Source: a virus. Taken from it: a stretch of DNA of 41,788 bases. Positions within the stretch are counted from its first letter, which is position 1. Every line of letters starts with the position of its first letter. The position numbers and the translations under genes were made by a program. The notes under the pieces are model-generated. The model saw only the letters and a program-made list of their open reading frames with translations. It did not search any database and was not told where the DNA came from. Location: the IMG/VR virus record IMGVR_UViG_3300042261_000529, positions 1 through 41,788 of that record; one strand, 5' to 3'. Below are positions 39,533-41,788 of this stretch, in pieces.

Positions 39533-39538
39533 TTTAAG

Positions 39539-39739
39539 CTAGTCCCTCTCTTTTAGAATTTGCTTTAACATTGACTTTATCTCATCCAACTCAGTTCTAA
39601 TACTATCAATTTCATCACGTTGTTTTTGTTTCATATTTCTTTTTTTAACATATTCATGATAACCAGCGGTGTCTAAATTCATAATAGCACCGCTTTCTTC
39701 ATCTCTAAAAAGATTAGTGTGTCCTTCTACTTTAATCAT
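39539..39739 (-). CDS. 66-aa coiled-coil hypothetical protein
   Basis: Begins MIKVEGHTNLFRDEESGAIM at the ATG at 39739, one base after the preceding stop (TGATATG); an in-frame upstream start is less likely. Residues 35-66 (MKQKQRDEIDSIRTELDEIK) form a charged coiled coil. The N-terminal motif VEGHTNL.RDE..GAI.N is one I recall from short conserved cyanophage proteins of unknown function. It may be a virion or assembly factor, given its neighbours. A late promoter follows it. Confidence 0.7.
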   Translation of the reverse strand: MIKVEGHTNLFRDEESGAIMNLDTAGYHEYVKKRNMKQKQRDEIDSIRTELDEIKSMLKQILKERD

Positions 39740-39740
39740 A

Positions 39741-41788
39741 TCAAGCAAGAGCAATTGTTCTAAGATCTTGGAACTCTGGTGGATTCGCTTCGTCAGTTGA
39801 TGCGAGAACTACTTTTATTTGATATCCAGTGAATGGACTCAAGTTTTCCACTGAGAATTGGTATTCTAAAAATTCACCATTTTTACTTGGTCTAACTTCA
39901 GCATCTGGTTTACCAGTATTTAAGGAGTCATTTACAATAGCATCTCCAAAACCATCACCATCAGTATCAACTAAATTATCAAATCCTGGGAATAACTCAA
40001 ATGCTGGTTCTACTTCACTCGAATCTGGGCGGAACAATCTATATAGAACTCTAAAGTCTGAAGAAGATGGTCTATTAGCAGCAATCAAAACTTTTAGTGA
40101 TGTTGCTGGTTGAGCAATATTTATTTTTTTAGAGACATAAACACAAGCGTGAGGATCATTGTTAATTTGGTTAACCCTACCATCTGTGACATAATCACTT
40201 ACTGGATTATTAATCATACTTCTACGAAGAACAACGTTCGTTGTGTTTAAGTCAATTACTGGTGATAGGTTTGGATCTTCTGTTTGAAGTCTAATTCCAA
40301 CGGTTAGAGATCTATTTTTTGGAAGATCAGTAAGGCGAGCAGCTTCATTAACTCTTGACGCAACCAATCTAGTCGTAGTTAAGAAATTGACTGCACCAAG
40401 TTGGACATTCTCATATCCTTGATCAACAAATGAAACTTCATTTCCACCAGCACTAGTCCCGCTTACAGTTCTAACCTGAGCTGAGATTGATGTGCTATCT
40501 CCAGGTGCAACTACTCTAATATCTGGAGTAATTGCAGAATATTGGAAATTGCGAGAAGCTTCTGCAAGAGATCCACCACCTTGGAATTCTCTATTGAAGT
40601 TCATTAAACTATCACCAGATGTACGACTTGCTGGTCTATCTATTTGTAAGTAATATTTGTGTAGATCATTTCTTGATTGTAGTGATGGATTTGTTGGGAA
40701 ATTATGTGTTTTATTAATTCTTGTGAGAGATGCTCCACCAAATTCATACTTATAAACTAATTCTCCACTTTCGTGAAGTATAATCGGTGTCCCATCTACG
40801 CCACGAGAAGAAATTCCAACACTATTAGAACCAATACTAGTGTAATATAGAATTTCAGATCCTATCTTCAGGTATCCACTGCTAGTTGATATCCCCTCAA
40901 AGTTATTAAACCCTGTTGTACTTGCAACAGATAATGTTCCATCCGAAATATTAAAATTACTTGCAACAACCGTTGGTAAAGTATCTGGCTCTATACCCTG
41001 AATCTGGACAAGATTATTTAATGAATGCATCGAATGTCCATATGAAGAGACCTCAAATACAGTTCCATCATAAAAATCACTTAGAACAGAAGAACTTAAG
41101 ATAGTAGTAAGTGCTAAAGATACTGATGAAGATCCATTATAATAAACTAATGGTTGAGCAGCAGTAAATGATTCTCCCTGGACATTTGTTAGATATAAGG
41201 TATCAATTCCATCGATAGCGGTTACTGTAATTTTTGCATTACGTCCCTTTCCTACAGAACTGGTAGTGACTCCTAGAACATCACCAACTGCGTATCCATT
41301 TCCAGCAGCATTAACAGTAATTCCAGTTAACACATTTCCACTAAATGTTAGGTTTGCTGTTGCTCCAGTTCCAGACCCTGTAATATTATAAAGAGGAACT
41401 GCTGTATAAGATGCACTAGAAGTATATCCTGTTCCAGCGTTTGTTATATTAACTGATGTGATTTTGCTACCTAGTTTTTCAATAAATCCATATGGACCAG
41501 GTTGAGTTCCTTCACTTACTTTAGTTCCTGGTATTAATACCGTTCCTAAAGCAGTAGCTGTTGTAATTCCGACTTTTAACTTTCTTGGGAATATCTTTAT
41601 TGGATCTGGCAATAAAGATGGAGTATTATTATCGTTAATACCCAAACTTGGATTATAAAAATATGCAGTACCATCAGTTGAGGTAAAGTTTGCTTTATAG
41701 AGCTTAAACTTCATATCCTCAAATTGGCTTGCTGTCCAAATAGAACCATTTTGGGATTTAAATAGAGATCCTCCAGTATATTGTTTAG
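39741..41788 (-). CDS. Large tail/baseplate-type structural protein, 5' end outside window
   Basis: The frame is open from the right edge (residues QYTGGSLFKSQNGSIWTASQ lead into MKFKLYKANF at 41714) to the stop at 39741, so at least 681 residues are visible and the true start lies outside. Contents in order from 41714: two GxGY repeats (84-148), an inserted beta unit LSVASTTGFN...ISSRGVDG (256-322) like that in gp15, a long body with SMNFNREFQGG-like and NDPHACVYVSKKINIA segments, and a calcium-loop motif DTDGDGFGD (583-591) before an Ig-like end. Similar very large proteins occur in cyanophage tail clusters, but the exact role is not known. Confidence 0.8.
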   Translation of the reverse strand, partial: KQYTGGSLFKSQNGSIWTASQFEDMKFKLYKANFTSTDGTAYFYNPSLGINDNNTPSLLPDPIKIFPRKLKVGITTATALGTVLIPGTKVSEGTQPGPYGFIEKLGSKITSVNITNAGTGYTSSASYTAVPLYNITGSGTGATANLTFSGNVLTGITVNAAGNGYAVGDVLGVTTSSVGKGRNAKITVTAIDGIDTLYLTNVQGESFTAAQPLVYYNGSSSVSLALTTILSSSVLSDFYDGTVFEVSSYGHSMHSLNNLVQIQGIEPDTLPTVVASNFNISDGTLSVASTTGFNNFEGISTSSGYLKIGSEILYYTSIGSNSVGISSRGVDGTPIILHESGELVYKYEFGGASLTRINKTHNFPTNPSLQSRNDLHKYYLQIDRPASRTSGDSLMNFNREFQGGGSLAEASRNFQYSAITPDIRVVAPGDSTSISAQVRTVSGTSAGGNEVSFVDQGYENVQLGAVNFLTTTRLVASRVNEAARLTDLPKNRSLTVGIRLQTEDPNLSPVIDLNTTNVVLRRSMINNPVSDYVTDGRVNQINNDPHACVYVSKKINIAQPATSLKVLIAANRPSSSDFRVLYRLFRPDSSEVEPAFELFPGFDNLVDTDGDGFGDAIVNDSLNTGKPDAEVRPSKNGEFLEYQFSVENLSPFTGYQIKVVLASTDEANPPEFQDLRTIALA

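Overview
This window looks like part of the genome of a T4-like marine cyanophage (cyanomyovirus). It carries the T4 core replication, late-transcription, head, neck and tail genes, together with accessory genes typical of Synechococcus/Prochlorococcus myoviruses: a cobS-like AAA+ ATPase, a CobT-like VWA/metallopeptidase protein, peptide deformylase, a NodU-type carbamoyltransferase and DUF3310/DUF3110-like proteins. All supported genes are on the minus strand, so the window is transcribed from high to low coordinates. Genes are tightly packed, with many TAATG, TGATG and ATGA start/stop overlaps. I see no tRNA, CRISPR array, insertion sequence or attachment site. No stretch above about 170 bases lacks a gene. 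The host genus is inferred, not proven.

Right part, 41788 to about 17500, is the virion morphogenesis block. In transcription order: a large tail/baseplate-type structural protein (its start lies outside the window), small coiled-coil and fibre-like proteins, neck proteins gp13, gp14 and gp15, and terminase small subunit gp16. A four-gene insertion follows: a nine-module basic protein, a 56-aa protein, a 107-aa protein with a capsid-targeting-like N-terminus, and a 434-aa structural protein. Then come terminase large subunit gp17, a zinc-ribbon protein, sheath gp18, tube gp19, portal gp20, prohead core gp67, an unknown beta-rich protein, protease gp21, scaffold gp22, major capsid gp23, a basic protein with a capsid-targeting-like N-terminus, and a gp3-like tail completion protein.

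Middle part, about 17500 to 8400, holds recombination and late-transcription genes: UvsY, UvsW, a NodU-like carbamoyltransferase, an Sm-like protein, late sigma factor gp55, gp47 and gp46 (Mre11/Rad50-like), a DUF3110-like protein, a short nucleotide-sugar dehydrogenase, a 50-aa basic protein and peptide deformylase.

Left part, 8400 to 1, holds the VWA/metallopeptidase protein and its MoxR/CobS-type ATPase partner, separated by a small acidic DGDG protein that seems to form its own late unit. These are followed by a DUF3310 protein, sliding clamp gp45, a HExxH protein, a DKH-type hypothetical protein, a PD-(D/E)XK nuclease, clamp loader gp44, two small hypotheticals and a DNA adenine methylase cut by the window edge.

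Regulation: TATAAATA-like motifs, the classic target of the gp55-type sigma factor encoded here, sit 16 to 39 bases ahead of several morphogenesis genes and of UvsW. Most touch or adjoin the previous stop codon. Sigma70-like boxes precede gp55, cobS and the VWA gene. Rho-independent terminators follow gp23, UvsY, the DGDG gene and the 50-aa gene.

The most interesting points are the two proteins with T4 internal-protein-like N-termini, the nine-module protein inside the terminase locus, a terminator lying inside an open reading frame, overlapping divergent promoters by gp55, and repeat domains inserted into the neck proteins.
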